Part shown: piece after piece, positions 7,917-17,017 of the stretch | How positions within the stretch are numbered: position 1 is the stretch's first letter | Layout: each line of letters starts with the position of its first letter | NCBI RefSeq assembly: GCF_016031615.1 | Contig: NZ_JACYXC010000001.1 | Span: forward strand, 310,001-374,000 | Origin: Streptomyces pactum | Lineage (GTDB): Bacteria; Actinomycetota; Actinomycetes; Streptomycetales; Streptomycetaceae | Reading direction: 5' to 3' | DNA length: 64,000 nucleotides | Notes under the pieces: generated by a model | The model's input: the letters and a program-made list of their open reading frames with translations, nothing else | Database searches by the model: none | Told to the model about the DNA's origin: nothing | Translations under genes and position numbers: made by a program

Positions 7917-9551
7917 ATGACCGGCCGGACCGTGGACGCGGTGGTGATCGGGGCCGGGCCCAACGGCCTGGTGGCGGCGAACCTGCTGGCCGACGCCGGC
8001 TGGGAGGTGACCGTCCTGGAGGCCGCCGACACCCCGGGCGGGGCGGTCCGCAGCGACCGCGGGGTGCACCCCGACCACGTACACGATCTGTGCAGTTCCT
8101 TCCACCCGCTGGCGGCGGCCTCACCGGTGCTCCAGGGGCTGGAGCTGGAGCGGTGGGGCCTGCGCTGGAGCCGGGCGCCGGCGGTGCTGGCGCACCCGCT
8201 GCCGGACGGGCGGTGCGCGGTGCTGTACCAGGATCCGGCGCGTACCGCCCGGGGGCTGGAGGAGTTCGGCGCCGGGGACGGGGCGGCCTACCTGCGGCTG
8301 GTGGAGCTGTGGGAGGAGCTGGGCGCGGACCTGATCCGGGCACTGTTCACCCCGCTCCCGCCGATCCGGTCGGGGGCCGCGCTGGCGGCCCGGCTGCGCT
8401 CGGCGGGCGGGCTGCGGGCCGTGCGGACACTGGCGCTGCCGGTGCGGCGGCTGGCCGAGGAGGAGTTCACCGGCGTAGGAGCTCCGCTGCTGCTGGCCGG
8501 CTGCGCGCTCCACGCCGACCTGTTCCCCGAGTCGCCCGGCAGCGCGGCGTTCGGCTGGCTGCTGGCCATGCTCGGGCAGCAGGTGGGCTGGCCGGTGCCG
8601 GCCGGGGGCGCCCAGCAGCTCACCCGGGCGCTGGTCGGCCGGTTCCGGGCCCGCGGCGGCTCGCTGCGCTGCGGTACGCCGGTGACCCGGGTGCTGCTGT
8701 CGGACGACCGCTGCACCGGGGTGCGGACCGCCGACGGGGAGCAGGTGTTCGCCCGGCGGGCGGTGCTCGCCGACGTACCGGCCCCCGCGCTCTACGGTGA
8801 GCTGATCGGGCTGTCCCGGCTGCCGGCCCGGCTCCGGGCGGACCTGGCGCGCTTCCAGTGGGACCACGCGACGTTCAAGGTGGACTGGGCGCTGTCCGGC
8901 CCGATCCCGTGGCGGGCCGCCGAGGCGGGCCGCGCGGGCACCGTCCACCTGGCCACCGGCATGGACCACCTGACCCGCTACGCGGCGCAGCTGGCCACCG
9001 GGCAGGTGCCGGACCGGCCGTTCGCGCTGCTGGGCCAGATGACCACGGCGGACCCGGGCCGCTCCCCGGCCGGCACCGAGTCGGCCTGGGCGTACACGCA
9101 CCTGCCGCAGCGGGTACGCGGCGACGCCGGAGGTGCGGGGGTCGGGGACCACTGGGACGATGACCGCAGGGCCGCGATGGTCGCCCGGCTGGAGGCGGAG
9201 GTGGAGCGGCTGGCTCCCGGGTTCCGGGACACCGTCGTGGCCCGGCGGGTGCTCGCCCCGCCCGATCTGCAGCGCATCGACCGCAGTCTGGAGCAAGGGG
9301 CGCTCAACGGTGGCACCGCCGCCGTGCACCAGCAGCTGTTCTTCCGTCCGATGCCCGGCACCGGGCGCCCCGAGACCCCGGTGCCGGGGCTGTACCTGGC
9401 GTCCGCCTCCGCACATCCCGGCGGCGGGGTGCACGGGGCGTGCGGCGCCAACGCGGCGCGGGCCGCGCTGTGGGCCGGCCGTCCGCTGGTGCGCCGGGTA
9501 CTGCACCCGGTGTGGTCGGCGCTGCGCCGCCCCGGCGGGCGGTGGCCCTGA
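7917..9551 (+). CDS. Phytoene-desaturase-like NAD(P)/FAD-dependent oxidoreductase
   Basis: 544 residues. An N-terminal dinucleotide-binding motif VVIGAGPNGLVAANLL (residues about 8-23) is followed by the acidic end of the second strand (VLEAADTPGG) typical of the CrtI/carotenoid-oxidase flavoprotein group. A C-terminal FAD contact GLYLASASAHPGGGVHGACG closes the protein, as in CrtI relatives. It probably binds FAD and oxidises or isomerises a hydrophobic substrate, but no carotenoid genes are nearby. The ATG at 7917 is chosen because the FAD motif follows directly; an earlier GTG in frame (7764) would add an unlikely Arg/Gly-rich leader. Transcribed with the SRPBCC gene 89 bp downstream. Confidence 0.85.
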   Translation: MTGRTVDAVVIGAGPNGLVAANLLADAGWEVTVLEAADTPGGAVRSDRGVHPDHVHDLCSSFHPLAAASPVLQGLELERWGLRWSRAPAVLAHPLPDGRCAVLYQDPARTARGLEEFGAGDGAAYLRLVELWEELGADLIRALFTPLPPIRSGAALAARLRSAGGLRAVRTLALPVRRLAEEEFTGVGAPLLLAGCALHADLFPESPGSAAFGWLLAMLGQQVGWPVPAGGAQQLTRALVGRFRARGGSLRCGTPVTRVLLSDDRCTGVRTADGEQVFARRAVLADVPAPALYGELIGLSRLPARLRADLARFQWDHATFKVDWALSGPIPWRAAEAGRAGTVHLATGMDHLTRYAAQLATGQVPDRPFALLGQMTTADPGRSPAGTESAWAYTHLPQRVRGDAGGAGVGDHWDDDRRAAMVARLEAEVERLAPGFRDTVVARRVLAPPDLQRIDRSLEQGALNGGTAAVHQQLFFRPMPGTGRPETPVPGLYLASASAHPGGGVHGACGANAARAALWAGRPLVRRVLHPVWSALRRPGGRWP

Positions 9552-9640
9552 CCCGGCCGGGACCGGCCCGGCCGGGACCGGCCCGGACGACCGGACACAC
9601 CCGGCACACACAACCGGAGACACCCGGCAAGGAGACCTCG

Positions 9641-10132
9641 ATGGCCGTACGACATGTGCTCGTCCCGCGGACCCCGGAGCAGGTGTGGTCCGTCCTCTGC
9701 GACGGCAACGCCTACCGGGAGTGGGTGGTGGGGACGGCGGAGTCGGAGGAGCTGGACGACTGGCCGGCGGTGGGTTCCGCCATCCGCTACACGGTGCGGA
9801 TCGGACCGTTGCGGCTGCACAACGAGACCGTGGTGCGGATCAGTGAACCACCGCGGCAACTGCAGCTGGAGGCGCGGAGCGGGCCGCTGGGCAGCGCGCG
9901 GATCGCGATCGAGGTACTGCCCTGGGGCGATGACGCGCTCATCATCCTCGACGAGCACCCGCTGAGCGGACCGGGCGGCCGGCTGCACAACGTCGCCCTG
10001 GACGCGGTGCTCCAGATCCGGCACCGCGTCATGCTGCAGCGGCTGGCCAAGCTGGTGCAACGGTCCACCGGGCCCGGTGCGGCGCACGGCGGCGAGGGCC
10101 GGGCGGCCCCGGCGGACGCCGGTCCCTGGTGA
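9641..10132 (+). CDS. SRPBCC-family (START-like) protein
   Basis: 163 residues. It begins MAVRHVLVPRTPEQVWSVLCDGNAYREWVVG, the usual SRPBCC opening in which a beta strand leads into the PEQVW helix and the Y/W-rich turn. The fold forms a deep hydrophobic pocket that binds lipids, polyketides or other small hydrophobic molecules. The ATG follows an AAGGAGA ribosome site. Placed just after the flavoprotein, it may bind that enzyme's substrate or product, which is inference only. No catalytic residues can be assigned. The last 20 residues are low complexity. Confidence 0.85.
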   Translation: MAVRHVLVPRTPEQVWSVLCDGNAYREWVVGTAESEELDDWPAVGSAIRYTVRIGPLRLHNETVVRISEPPRQLQLEARSGPLGSARIAIEVLPWGDDALIILDEHPLSGPGGRLHNVALDAVLQIRHRVMLQRLAKLVQRSTGPGAAHGGEGRAAPADAGPW

Positions 10133-10372
10133 CCGGCGTCCCCTGATGAACGGCGGTCCGGCCGCACCGGCCTTGAGCACCCGGGGCGACGGCGGACGTG
10201 ACATGGCCCTCGCGCGGGCCGTACGGGCGCTCCGCGGCGACGGGCACACCGCCCAGCGGGCCGGCGGTCTCCCGTGGCCGGTCGTCGCCCCACCCGGCCC
10301 GCTTCCCACGGCCCCCGGTCCGGGCGCGACAGCGAGCGCCGGCTGCGGAGCGCCTGCCGGCCACGGTAGGTG

Positions 10373-10664
10373 TCAAGGGATGGACACGCTCGCACCGAAC
10401 TCGAACGTGCCGCTTCCCCCACCCGGCGGGACCGTGCCGATCACGGACCTGACAGTCCGGCCGGCTGTGGACGGTGGCGGTCCGATCGGTCCGATCGGTC
10501 ACGATCAGCGGGTTCAGCTGCGCGTTGTAGCAGCCGCTGGGGTTCTGGTACGACGTCGGGACGATCGTCAGGACCCCGTTCGCGGCCGCGGCCTGCCCTG
10601 ACGAAGACAGCGCCAGGGACGCCGCCCCGGCCATCGACGCCACCACCATGCCGATACGACGCAC
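10373..10664 (-). pseudogene. Small secreted protein, frameshifted
   Basis: GTG start at 10664 with a GGAGG site five bases before it. It encodes a signal peptide (RRIGMVVASMAGAASLALS, cleavage after AAA/ANG) and a short mature part with two cysteines (SGCYNAQ and PDCQ). This resembles small secreted Streptomyces proteins that end in a FEFG(A/S)SV-type strand. Right after PDCQ the frame breaks: the expected ending, GTFEFGASVSIP and stop, is intact in the next frame, ending at 10373. The span is 292 bases, one more than a multiple of three. An indel near 10446-10450 (one extra or two missing bases) explains this. If repaired it would be about 96-97 residues. Function unknown; sequencing error possible. 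Confidence 0.75.
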
Positions 10665-10903
10665 CACAACCTCCGGAAGATCACGGGAAGGCACCGGCGC
10701 CTCCCGCCCCATTGCCACCGGCCGCCGCTTGAGCCCTGCTCACTTCCGGCTCCGGCAGCATCACCGGGAGCGCCCACCGGTGACACAACCCCTCGCGCAC
10801 GAAGCGCCCCCGCACCCGCAGGAGGGAGGAGCCACCTGACCGCGACCCGGGACGGTCCCGGCCGGCGGGGGGCCGCCGGCGCTCAGGCGCGGTCCGGGTC
10901 GCC

Positions 10904-12220
10904 CTACCCCACCCGGTGCGCCGGTCCGGCCGGCGGCGCCGCGGGACCCGCCTCGGCCGCGTCCGCCGGCGGACGCGGCCGGGGCAGGTCGCGCCGGGTG
11001 CGGACCGGGGAGAGGAAGACCGGCAGGAAGGCCAGGGACATCACCGTCCCGCCCACCCACAGGGCGGTGCGCACGGTGGCGAGCTCCCCGACCACACCGG
11101 CCGCGGCGGCGCCGATGGCCATCGCGCCGGTGAGCACGAAGCGGAACGTGGCGTTCATCCGGCCGAGCAGGTCGTCGGGGGTCATCCGCTGCCGCAGACT
11201 CACCCCCAGGACGTTGTCCATCCCGGTCTTGAACATGGCCAGCAGCCAGCCGGCGCCGGCCACCAGCAGCCAGGGCCCGCGGTCGATCAGCGGGATCAGC
11301 AGCCCGGCGGGGGCGAGGACCAGGCCGGCCAGGCCGAGCGTGCGGCCGTACCCCAGGCGCCGGGCGACCGGGCCGGCGCAGCGGGCCCCCAGCAGCAGAC
11401 CGGCACCGCCCACCGCCCAGAACAGTCCCAGCGCGCCGGCCGGAAGGTCCAGGTCGCGGACGAAGAGCACCGGCAGCATGGTGCCCACGAACTGGAAGCC
11501 GAGGTTGGCGAGGGCGGCGGTCAGGGCCAGCGCGCGCAGTTCCGCGTCACCCAGGACGTGCCGCAGCCCTTCGGCTATCCGCGCCGCGAGCCCCGGGGCC
11601 GGCCCGGTGTGCTCCTCGGGGGAGGCCGGCCCGGGCCGCGGGGATCGGCGCAGGGCGGTCAGCCGCAGGGCGGACGCCAGGTAGCCGGCGCCGGTGCAGA
11701 CGATGGCGACCGGCGCGGTGAGCAGCTGGACCAGCCCGCCGCCGGCGCCGCGTCCGGCCACGTTGCCGACCGCCATCAGGCTGACCACCGCGGCGTTGGC
11801 CTGGACGAGTCCCTCGCGGCCGACGATCCGCGGCAGCGCGCTCTGCGAGCCGATGTCGAAGAAGACGGTGGCGCAGCCGTTGAGCAGGACCACGACGTAG
11901 AGCTGGCCGAGGGTGAGGCGGTCCAGCCACCAGGCCACCGGGACGGAGGTGAGGAGCGCGGCCCGGGCCAGGTCCGCGGTGATCAGCACCCGCCGGTGGC
12001 GCATCCGGTCCACCCAGGCCCCGGCGGGCAGTCCGATGAGGAGGAACGCGGCCGTGCCGAGGGCGGCCAGGGCCCCGACCTGTCCGGGGGAGGCGTCCAG
12101 GGCGGAGACGGCGATGAGGGGGATGGCGATGTAGCCGACGTTGGTGGCGAGCTGGCTGAGCGCGGAGGCGGTGAACAGGGTGCGGAAGTCCGGTGTCCGC
12201 CAGGGGGATTCGGGTCGCAT
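10904..12220 (-). CDS. MFS transporter (drug/siderophore exporter type)
   Basis: 438 residues with about 12 hydrophobic helices. The first, FRTLFTASALSQLATNVGYIAIPLIAV, and the loop AGAWVDRMRHRRVLI (the MFS motif A position after helix 2) fit the EntS/MefA-like exporter branch. A charged central loop near residues 190-215 separates the two halves. The start ATG at 12220 has a GAAAGA-like ribosome site; the frame stays open upstream but is low complexity. It likely exports a small hydrophobic compound with proton coupling. It lies downstream of the WYL regulator in the same direction with a 294-bp gap, so joint control is possible but not shown. Confidence 0.88.
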   Translation of the reverse strand: MRPESPWRTPDFRTLFTASALSQLATNVGYIAIPLIAVSALDASPGQVGALAALGTAAFLLIGLPAGAWVDRMRHRRVLITADLARAALLTSVPVAWWLDRLTLGQLYVVVLLNGCATVFFDIGSQSALPRIVGREGLVQANAAVVSLMAVGNVAGRGAGGGLVQLLTAPVAIVCTGAGYLASALRLTALRRSPRPGPASPEEHTGPAPGLAARIAEGLRHVLGDAELRALALTAALANLGFQFVGTMLPVLFVRDLDLPAGALGLFWAVGGAGLLLGARCAGPVARRLGYGRTLGLAGLVLAPAGLLIPLIDRGPWLLVAGAGWLLAMFKTGMDNVLGVSLRQRMTPDDLLGRMNATFRFVLTGAMAIGAAAAGVVGELATVRTALWVGGTVMSLAFLPVFLSPVRTRRDLPRPRPPADAAEAGPAAPPAGPAHRVG

Positions 12221-12514
12221 GCCGGGTCTTTCGGGCGTCGGTGCGGTCGGTGGCGTCGTCACGGGGTGGATGCCGCACCGCGCACGAGGCGCGTGCCCGG
12301 GCGCCGCCGGCGGCGCTCCCGGGCGCCGGTGTCCGGCGGCGCGGCCGACGCTTCGGGGGGCGGCCGGCCCGGTCGGTGGGCCGCGCCGGGGCGGCGGTCG
12401 GCCCCGCACCGGTGCCCCGCTCCCTGGCCGACCACCCGTCGTCTCCCCCGTCCCGTCAGGTCCCGGCGAAAGGCTGCCCGAGCCCGGACACCGGGACAAG
12501 TGAAATGTCCTCAC

Positions 12515-13633
12515 TCAACTCTTCAGTGCTGCTTCACCGTTGAGCCCGGTGCCGTCCTCCGGCCCGGTGCCGCCGGGCCCGGTCCGCGGGCCGGTCCCGC
12601 CCTCCGGTGCGGTGCCGCCGGGTGCGGTCCGCGGGCCGGCCACCGGGGCCGGTCCGCCGTCCCGTGTGCGGTCCGCGGCCGCCCGCAGCAGCCGCGCGCC
12701 CAGCTCGTCGAGGTGGCCGATGAGGGCGTCCGGGGCGTGCACCGTGAACTCGCAGCCGACCAGGGCGAGCCGGGCCGCCACCCACTCCAGGGCGTCGGCG
12801 GTGGTGGTGCGCAGCCGGCAGGCGGACGCGCCGTCAGGCTCCGGGACGCCCAGCGAGCGGGGCAGCCGGGCGGCCACCCGGTGGGCGGGTGCCTGGAAGG
12901 TCACGTCCAGCCGGTGCTCGGACCGCGTCCGGGACAGCGACCGGGCGACGAAGCCGTCGGCGCCGCCGGGCGGCAGCTCCCGGGGCGTGAAGCGTCCGCC
13001 GGTCGCCTCCGGGGCGCCGACCCGGTCGATGCGGAAGGTCCGCCAGTCGGCGCGGTCGAGGTCGTACGCCACCAGGTACCAGCGGCGGCCGGTGGACACC
13101 AGCCGGTACGGCTCGGTCAGCCGGCGGCTGGCGGTGCCGTCGCCGGAGCGGTACCGGAAGCGGAGCTTCTCCCGGCCGGTGACCGCGGCCGCCATCACCG
13201 TCAGGGTCCGCGGATCGACGGTGTCGCCGCCCTCGCCGCCGACCAGCGGGAGGGTCGCCGCCTGGAGGCTGGTCACCCGGTGCCGCAGCCGGGACGGCAG
13301 CACCTGTTCGAGCTTGGCCAGGGCCCGGACCGCGGCCTCCTCCACGCCCTCCACCGCGTGTCCGGCGCCGGCCATCAGCCCGACCGCGATGGCCACGGCC
13401 TCCTCGTCGTCCAGGACCAGCGGCGGCATCGCCTTTCCCGCGATGAGCCGGTAGCCGCCGTCGGCGCCCCGGCTGGCCTGCACCGGGTAGCCGAGTTCCC
13501 GCAGCCGGTCGATGTCCCGCCGCACGGTGCGCCGGCTGACGCCCAGCCGTTCGGCCAGTTCGGCGCCGGGCCATTCGCGCGGCGTCTGGAGCAGGGACAG
13601 CAGGGTGAGCAGCCGCGCCGGGGTGTCCGTCAT
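12515..13633 (-). CDS. WYL-domain transcriptional regulator (DeoR-type HTH)
   Basis: 372 residues. The N-terminal winged helix-turn-helix is visible at about 20-45 (WPGAELAERLGVSRRTVRRDID), followed by the conserved GADGGYRL wing. The WYL domain spans the middle (TEPYRLVSTGRRWYLVAYDLDRADWRTFRIDRV), with the characteristic RRWYL and RTFRIDRV strands thought to bind nucleotides or other ligands. The gene diverges from the DHA2 exporter with only 61 bp between starts, so it probably controls that exporter and itself. The C-terminal 30 residues are a Gly/Pro/Thr tail encoded by a 45-bp in-frame duplication (12556-12645), which is unusual for the family. Confidence 0.9.
   Translation of the reverse strand: MTDTPARLLTLLSLLQTPREWPGAELAERLGVSRRTVRRDIDRLRELGYPVQASRGADGGYRLIAGKAMPPLVLDDEEAVAIAVGLMAGAGHAVEGVEEAAVRALAKLEQVLPSRLRHRVTSLQAATLPLVGGEGGDTVDPRTLTVMAAAVTGREKLRFRYRSGDGTASRRLTEPYRLVSTGRRWYLVAYDLDRADWRTFRIDRVGAPEATGGRFTPRELPPGGADGFVARSLSRTRSEHRLDVTFQAPAHRVAARLPRSLGVPEPDGASACRLRTTTADALEWVAARLALVGCEFTVHAPDALIGHLDELGARLLRAAADRTRDGGPAPVAGPRTAPGGTAPEGGTGPRTGPGGTGPEDGTGLNGEAALKS
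12556..12645. repeat. 45-bp in-frame tandem duplication in the WYL gene tail
   Basis: Two adjoining imperfect 45-bp copies (12556-12600 and 12601-12645) encode two similar 15-residue Gly/Pro/Thr-rich segments at the C-terminus of the WYL regulator. Length change by slippage would keep the reading frame. Confidence 0.7.
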
Positions 13634-13647
13634 GACCCCAGCATGCC

Positions 13648-13671
13648 GGTCGATCAGGACATGATCCGACC
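13648..13671. promoter_or_regulatory. Candidate operator between WYL regulator and DHA2 exporter
   Basis: An imperfect inverted repeat, GGTCGATC then seven bases then GATCCGACC, occupies the centre of the 61-bp divergent gap. One extra C breaks perfect symmetry. Its position between the two starts is right for autoregulation by the WYL protein. No clear ribosome site precedes either start, so leaderless mRNAs are possible. Confidence 0.5.
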
Positions 13672-13694
13672 TATATCGCTGGTTGGCTGTCCGC

Positions 13695-15383
13695 ATGACT
13701 TCAGCACAGCCCTCCCCCGAGGCCCCGCCGTCCCCCGCGCCGGGGCCCGGGTCCGCACCCGCCCCCGGCGACCGGCGCCGCTGGTTCGCGCTGGCCATCG
13801 TGATGACGGCGGCGTTCATGGACCTGGTGGACGTCACCATCGTCAACGTCGCCATTCCGAGCATCCGGCAGGACACCGGCGCCTCGTTCAGCGCGATCCA
13901 GTGGATCACCGCCGGTTACGCGCTCGCCTTCGCCGCGGGGCTGATCACCGGTGGCCGGCTGGGCGACATCTACGGCCGCAAGCGGCTGTTCCTCACCGGG
14001 ATCGCCGGGTTCACCGCGGCCTCGGCGCTGTGCGGCCTGGCCACCACCCCCGAGCTGCTCATCGCGGCGCGCGTGCTGCAGGGCGCCACGGCGGCGCTCA
14101 TGGTGCCGCAGGTGCTGTCGATCGTGCACGCCACCTTCCCGCCGCACGAGCGGGGCAAGGTGTTCGGCCTGTTCGGGGCGATCGTGGGGCTGGGCGCGGT
14201 GTCCGGCCCGATCCTCGGCGCGCTGCTGACCGAGTGGGACCTGTTCGGACTGGGCTGGCGGCCGATCTTCCTGATCAACCTGCCGGTCGGCATCGCAGGG
14301 CTGCTGCTGGGCGCCCGCTACATCACCGAGTCCAAGGCGCCCGGGGCGCTGCGGCTGGACCTGCCGGGCGTGGGCCTGGTCACCGCCGCGCTGCTGATGC
14401 TGGTCTACCCGCTCACCCGCGGCCACGAGCTGGGCTGGCCGGTGTGGGGGTACGGGTCGATGGCCGGGAGCGTCGCGGTCTTCGGTGTGCTCATCGCCTA
14501 CGAGCGGTACAAGACCCGCAAGGACGGGTCGCCGCTCATCGAGCTGGGGCTGTTCCGGGTGAAGAGCTTCGCCGCCGGCATCGCGGTCCAGCTCGCCTTC
14601 GGAGTGGTGTGCGGCATCTTCTTCCTGGTCTGGACCCTCTACATGCAGATCGGGCTGGGCTGGAGCGCGCTGCGCGCGGGGCTGACCGGCGTCCCGTTCT
14701 CGGTCGCGGTCTCGGTGGCGGCCGGGGTGTCGGTGCAGAAGCTGGTGCCCCGGTTCGGCCGGAACGTGCTGCGCGGCGGCGCCCTGATCATGGCGTCGGG
14801 GCTGCTGCTCTACATCGCGGTGGCGGAGCGGTACGGCACCCAGGTCACCTCCTGGCAGATGATCCCGCCGCTCGTGGTGATGGGCACGGGCATGGGCCTG
14901 ATCGTCGCCCCGCTGACCGACATGGTGCTCTCCCGGGTGCCGCGCGAGCACGCGGGCTCCGCGTCCGGGCTGGTCAACACCGTCCAGCAGATGGGGAACG
15001 CGCTCGGGCTGGCGCTGGTCTCGGTGGTCTTCCTCTCCGCCGTCGACGAGCGGCGGGCCGCCGTGCCCGGCGAGCGGGGCGCGGCGTACACCGAGGCGTT
15101 CCAGCACGCGCTGTGGTGGGTGACCGGAGTGCTGGCCCTGGTCTTCCTGCTGATGGCGGCGCTGCCGGCGCGGCGGCCCGGGGGCACCGGGGAGGCCGGG
15201 GCGGACGCGCCGTGGAACGACGGTGGCACGGCCGGCGAGCCGTCCCCGCGGGCCACCGCCGCGGAGCACGGGGACGGCCCGCACGGTACGCCGTCCACCG
15301 TGGACTCCCCCGACGGTGCCGGTGGTACGGACGACGGCCCGCGGGCGGCCACCGCGGCACCGGAGGCGGCCCTCAGCCGCTGA
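13695..15383 (+). CDS. DHA2-family MFS multidrug exporter (14 TMS)
   Basis: 562 residues. Fourteen hydrophobic helices and the DHA2 marks are seen: DVTIVNVAIPSI in helix 1 (motif D1), GGRLGDIYGRKR in the loop after helix 2 (motif A), and a GLGAVSGPILGALL stretch in helix 5 (motif C, antiporter). These proton-drug antiporters (QacA/EmrB type) expel hydrophobic toxic compounds. The last 60 residues are a hydrophilic low-complexity tail. ATG at 13695 chosen; a TTG four codons earlier is possible. Transcribed divergently from the WYL regulator, its probable controller. Confidence 0.9.
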   Translation: MTSAQPSPEAPPSPAPGPGSAPAPGDRRRWFALAIVMTAAFMDLVDVTIVNVAIPSIRQDTGASFSAIQWITAGYALAFAAGLITGGRLGDIYGRKRLFLTGIAGFTAASALCGLATTPELLIAARVLQGATAALMVPQVLSIVHATFPPHERGKVFGLFGAIVGLGAVSGPILGALLTEWDLFGLGWRPIFLINLPVGIAGLLLGARYITESKAPGALRLDLPGVGLVTAALLMLVYPLTRGHELGWPVWGYGSMAGSVAVFGVLIAYERYKTRKDGSPLIELGLFRVKSFAAGIAVQLAFGVVCGIFFLVWTLYMQIGLGWSALRAGLTGVPFSVAVSVAAGVSVQKLVPRFGRNVLRGGALIMASGLLLYIAVAERYGTQVTSWQMIPPLVVMGTGMGLIVAPLTDMVLSRVPREHAGSASGLVNTVQQMGNALGLALVSVVFLSAVDERRAAVPGERGAAYTEAFQHALWWVTGVLALVFLLMAALPARRPGGTGEAGADAPWNDGGTAGEPSPRATAAEHGDGPHGTPSTVDSPDGAGGTDDGPRAATAAPEAALSR

Positions 15384-15706
15384 CCGGGGCCCGGCACCCG
15401 CATGCGGCGGGAGTACGGCTCCGGTCCGGGCGCCCCGGAGCGGAGCCGTACGAGCGGGCCGGCGACGCGCGGGCGGGTTTGGCGCGGACGGAGGGTGTAC
15501 GGACGAGACGTACGGGCGGGTGGGGCACGGACGCGCGCGACTGCCGTGCGGGCCGGAGAGAGAAGGGCCCGTGGGGTGGCCGTACGGGCGGGCGGGCACC
15601 GGCCCGTACGCCTCACCGGTGCCTCCCCCTGAGGCCCGAGGAGTCGGCGCGGGTCCACACCCCGCCACACTCGATCGCCAGTTCGATTACCGCGTATTCT
15701 GAGGTC
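15384..15706. other. Intergenic, GC-rich with scattered CGTACGGGCGGG motifs
   Basis: 323 bp with no protein-like frame. The sequence CGTACGGGCGGG or close variants occurs at least twice in 15480-15620, without regular spacing. A TATTCT hexamer at 15695-15700 close to the AlkB ATG could be a -10 element. Confidence 0.4.
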
Positions 15707-16336
15707 ATGGACCTGAACCTGCAGCCGTCCCTCTTCGCCGGGGAGGAGACCATCGGGCTGCGCCCGCTGGACGGCCTGCACCGCACCGACCTCGGCATGG
15801 GCGCCTGGATCGACGTCCTGCCGGGCTGGCTCACCGGGGCCGACGAGCTCTTCGACCACCTGGTCCACCGGGTCCCCTGGCGGGAGGAGCAGCGCCGGAT
15901 GTACGACCGGGTGGTGGAGGTGCCCCGGCTCCTCGCCCACTACCGGGCGGGCGACCCGCTCCCCCACCCGGTGCTGACCGCCGCCCGGGACGCGCTCAGC
16001 GCCCGGTACGCCGAGGAACTGGGCGAGCCGTTCCGCACGGCGGGGCTGTGCCTGTACCGGGACGGCCGGGACAGCGTCGCCTGGCACGGCGACCGGATCG
16101 GCCGGGGCAGCACCGAGGACACCATGGTCGCCATCGTCTCCGTCGGCGACCCCCGGCGGCTGGCGCTCAGGCCCCGGGACGGCGGCGGGCCGACGGTGTA
16201 CCGGGCACTGGGGCACGGCGACCTGGTGGTGATGGGCGGCTCCACGCAGCGCACCTGGGACCACGCGATCCCCAAGACCTCGCGGGCGGTGGGACCGCGG
16301 ATCAGTGTCCAGTTCCGCCCGGCCGGGGTGGCGTGA
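15707..16336 (+). CDS. AlkB-like Fe(II)/2-oxoglutarate dioxygenase
   Basis: 209 residues, close to E. coli AlkB. The 2OG-iron core is complete: iron ligands His127-x-Asp129 (WHGDR) and His186 (WDHAIPK), and 2-oxoglutarate arginines Arg198 and Arg204 (PRISVQFR). The N-terminal nucleotide-recognition lid contains DVLPGWL and WREEQRRMYDRVVEVPR. AlkB enzymes oxidatively remove alkyl groups from N1-adenine and N3-cytosine in DNA or RNA. No ada or other repair gene is adjacent; it appears to be a single-gene unit. A short GAGG lies only two bases from the ATG, so initiation may depend on a short or absent leader. Confidence 0.93.
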   Translation: MDLNLQPSLFAGEETIGLRPLDGLHRTDLGMGAWIDVLPGWLTGADELFDHLVHRVPWREEQRRMYDRVVEVPRLLAHYRAGDPLPHPVLTAARDALSARYAEELGEPFRTAGLCLYRDGRDSVAWHGDRIGRGSTEDTMVAIVSVGDPRRLALRPRDGGGPTVYRALGHGDLVVMGGSTQRTWDHAIPKTSRAVGPRISVQFRPAGVA

Positions 16337-16534
16337 GACCACCGCGGACCGTGGCGACGGCCCACCGCTCCGGTCCACCGCGCCGGCCGGTCGCGGACGG
16401 GGCCGGGAAAGCCGGGGTCCGGGGGCGGTCACCGCTCCCCGGCGAAACAAGGTGGTGGACGCATTGATCATGAGGCCCGAGAATCAAGCCGTTCGATCAT
16501 CTGTTGTCCCACCGTCCCCGTTCAGGAGTGCCCC

Positions 16535-16921
16535 ATGCGCGTGATCGCGTTCGACCACCTCGTCCTCACCGTCGCCGACGTCGAGCGCTCCCTCGCGTTC
16601 TACTGCGGGCCGCTGGGGCTGGAACCGGTCCGGGTGGACGAGTGGCGCGCCGGCAAGGTGCCCTTCCCGTCGGTGCGGGTGAGTCCCACCACTATCATCG
16701 ACCTGGTCACGGCCCCGGACGGGCCCCGCGGCACCAACGTGGACCACATCTGCCTGGTCGTCGAGCCGCTGGACTGGCAGCGGGTGGTGGCCGAGGGCAC
16801 CTTCGAGGTGGTGGACGGTCCCGGCCCGCGCTTCGGGGCGCGGGGCACCGCCGAGTCGCTGTACGTGCGCGACCCGGACGGCAACACCGTCGAGCTGCGC
16901 TGGTACCCGCAGGAGGCCTGA
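16535..16921 (+). CDS. VOC-family (glyoxalase/dioxygenase fold) protein
   Basis: 128 residues, a single vicinal-oxygen-chelate unit made of two beta-alpha-beta-beta-beta modules. It opens FDHLVLTVADVERSLAFYCGPLGLEPV, supplying the first metal ligand His at residue 8, then NVDHICLVV and YVRDPDGNTVELRW with the terminal Glu ligand. Such proteins include fosfomycin/bleomycin-resistance proteins, glyoxalases and dioxygenases; which one cannot be told. An AGGAG site precedes the ATG. It is convergent with the COG0523 GTPase. Confidence 0.9.
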   Translation: MRVIAFDHLVLTVADVERSLAFYCGPLGLEPVRVDEWRAGKVPFPSVRVSPTTIIDLVTAPDGPRGTNVDHICLVVEPLDWQRVVAEGTFEVVDGPGPRFGARGTAESLYVRDPDGNTVELRWYPQEA

Positions 16922-16927
16922 CCGGTA

Positions 16928-16956
16928 CGGGGCGGGCCGGCGCCCGGTCCGCCCCG
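16928..16956. terminator. Hairpin between convergent VOC and COG0523 genes
   Basis: Perfect 8-bp stem CGGGGCGG / CCGCCCCG with a 13-base loop, seven bases after the VOC stop. No U tract, as is usual in such GC-rich genomes. Confidence 0.5.
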
Positions 16957-17017
16957 CCCGGCGGGGCCGGCCGCGGGACCGCGTGTCCGCCCGGGGTACG
17001 CGCGGCGCACGGCCCGC

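Noticed and set aside
10916..16336. An 1806-codon plus-strand open frame spanning several genes
   Set aside because: It runs antisense to the MFS and WYL genes and out of frame with the DHA2 gene; only its last part, the AlkB gene, is protein-like. High GC leaves stop codons rare in shadow frames.
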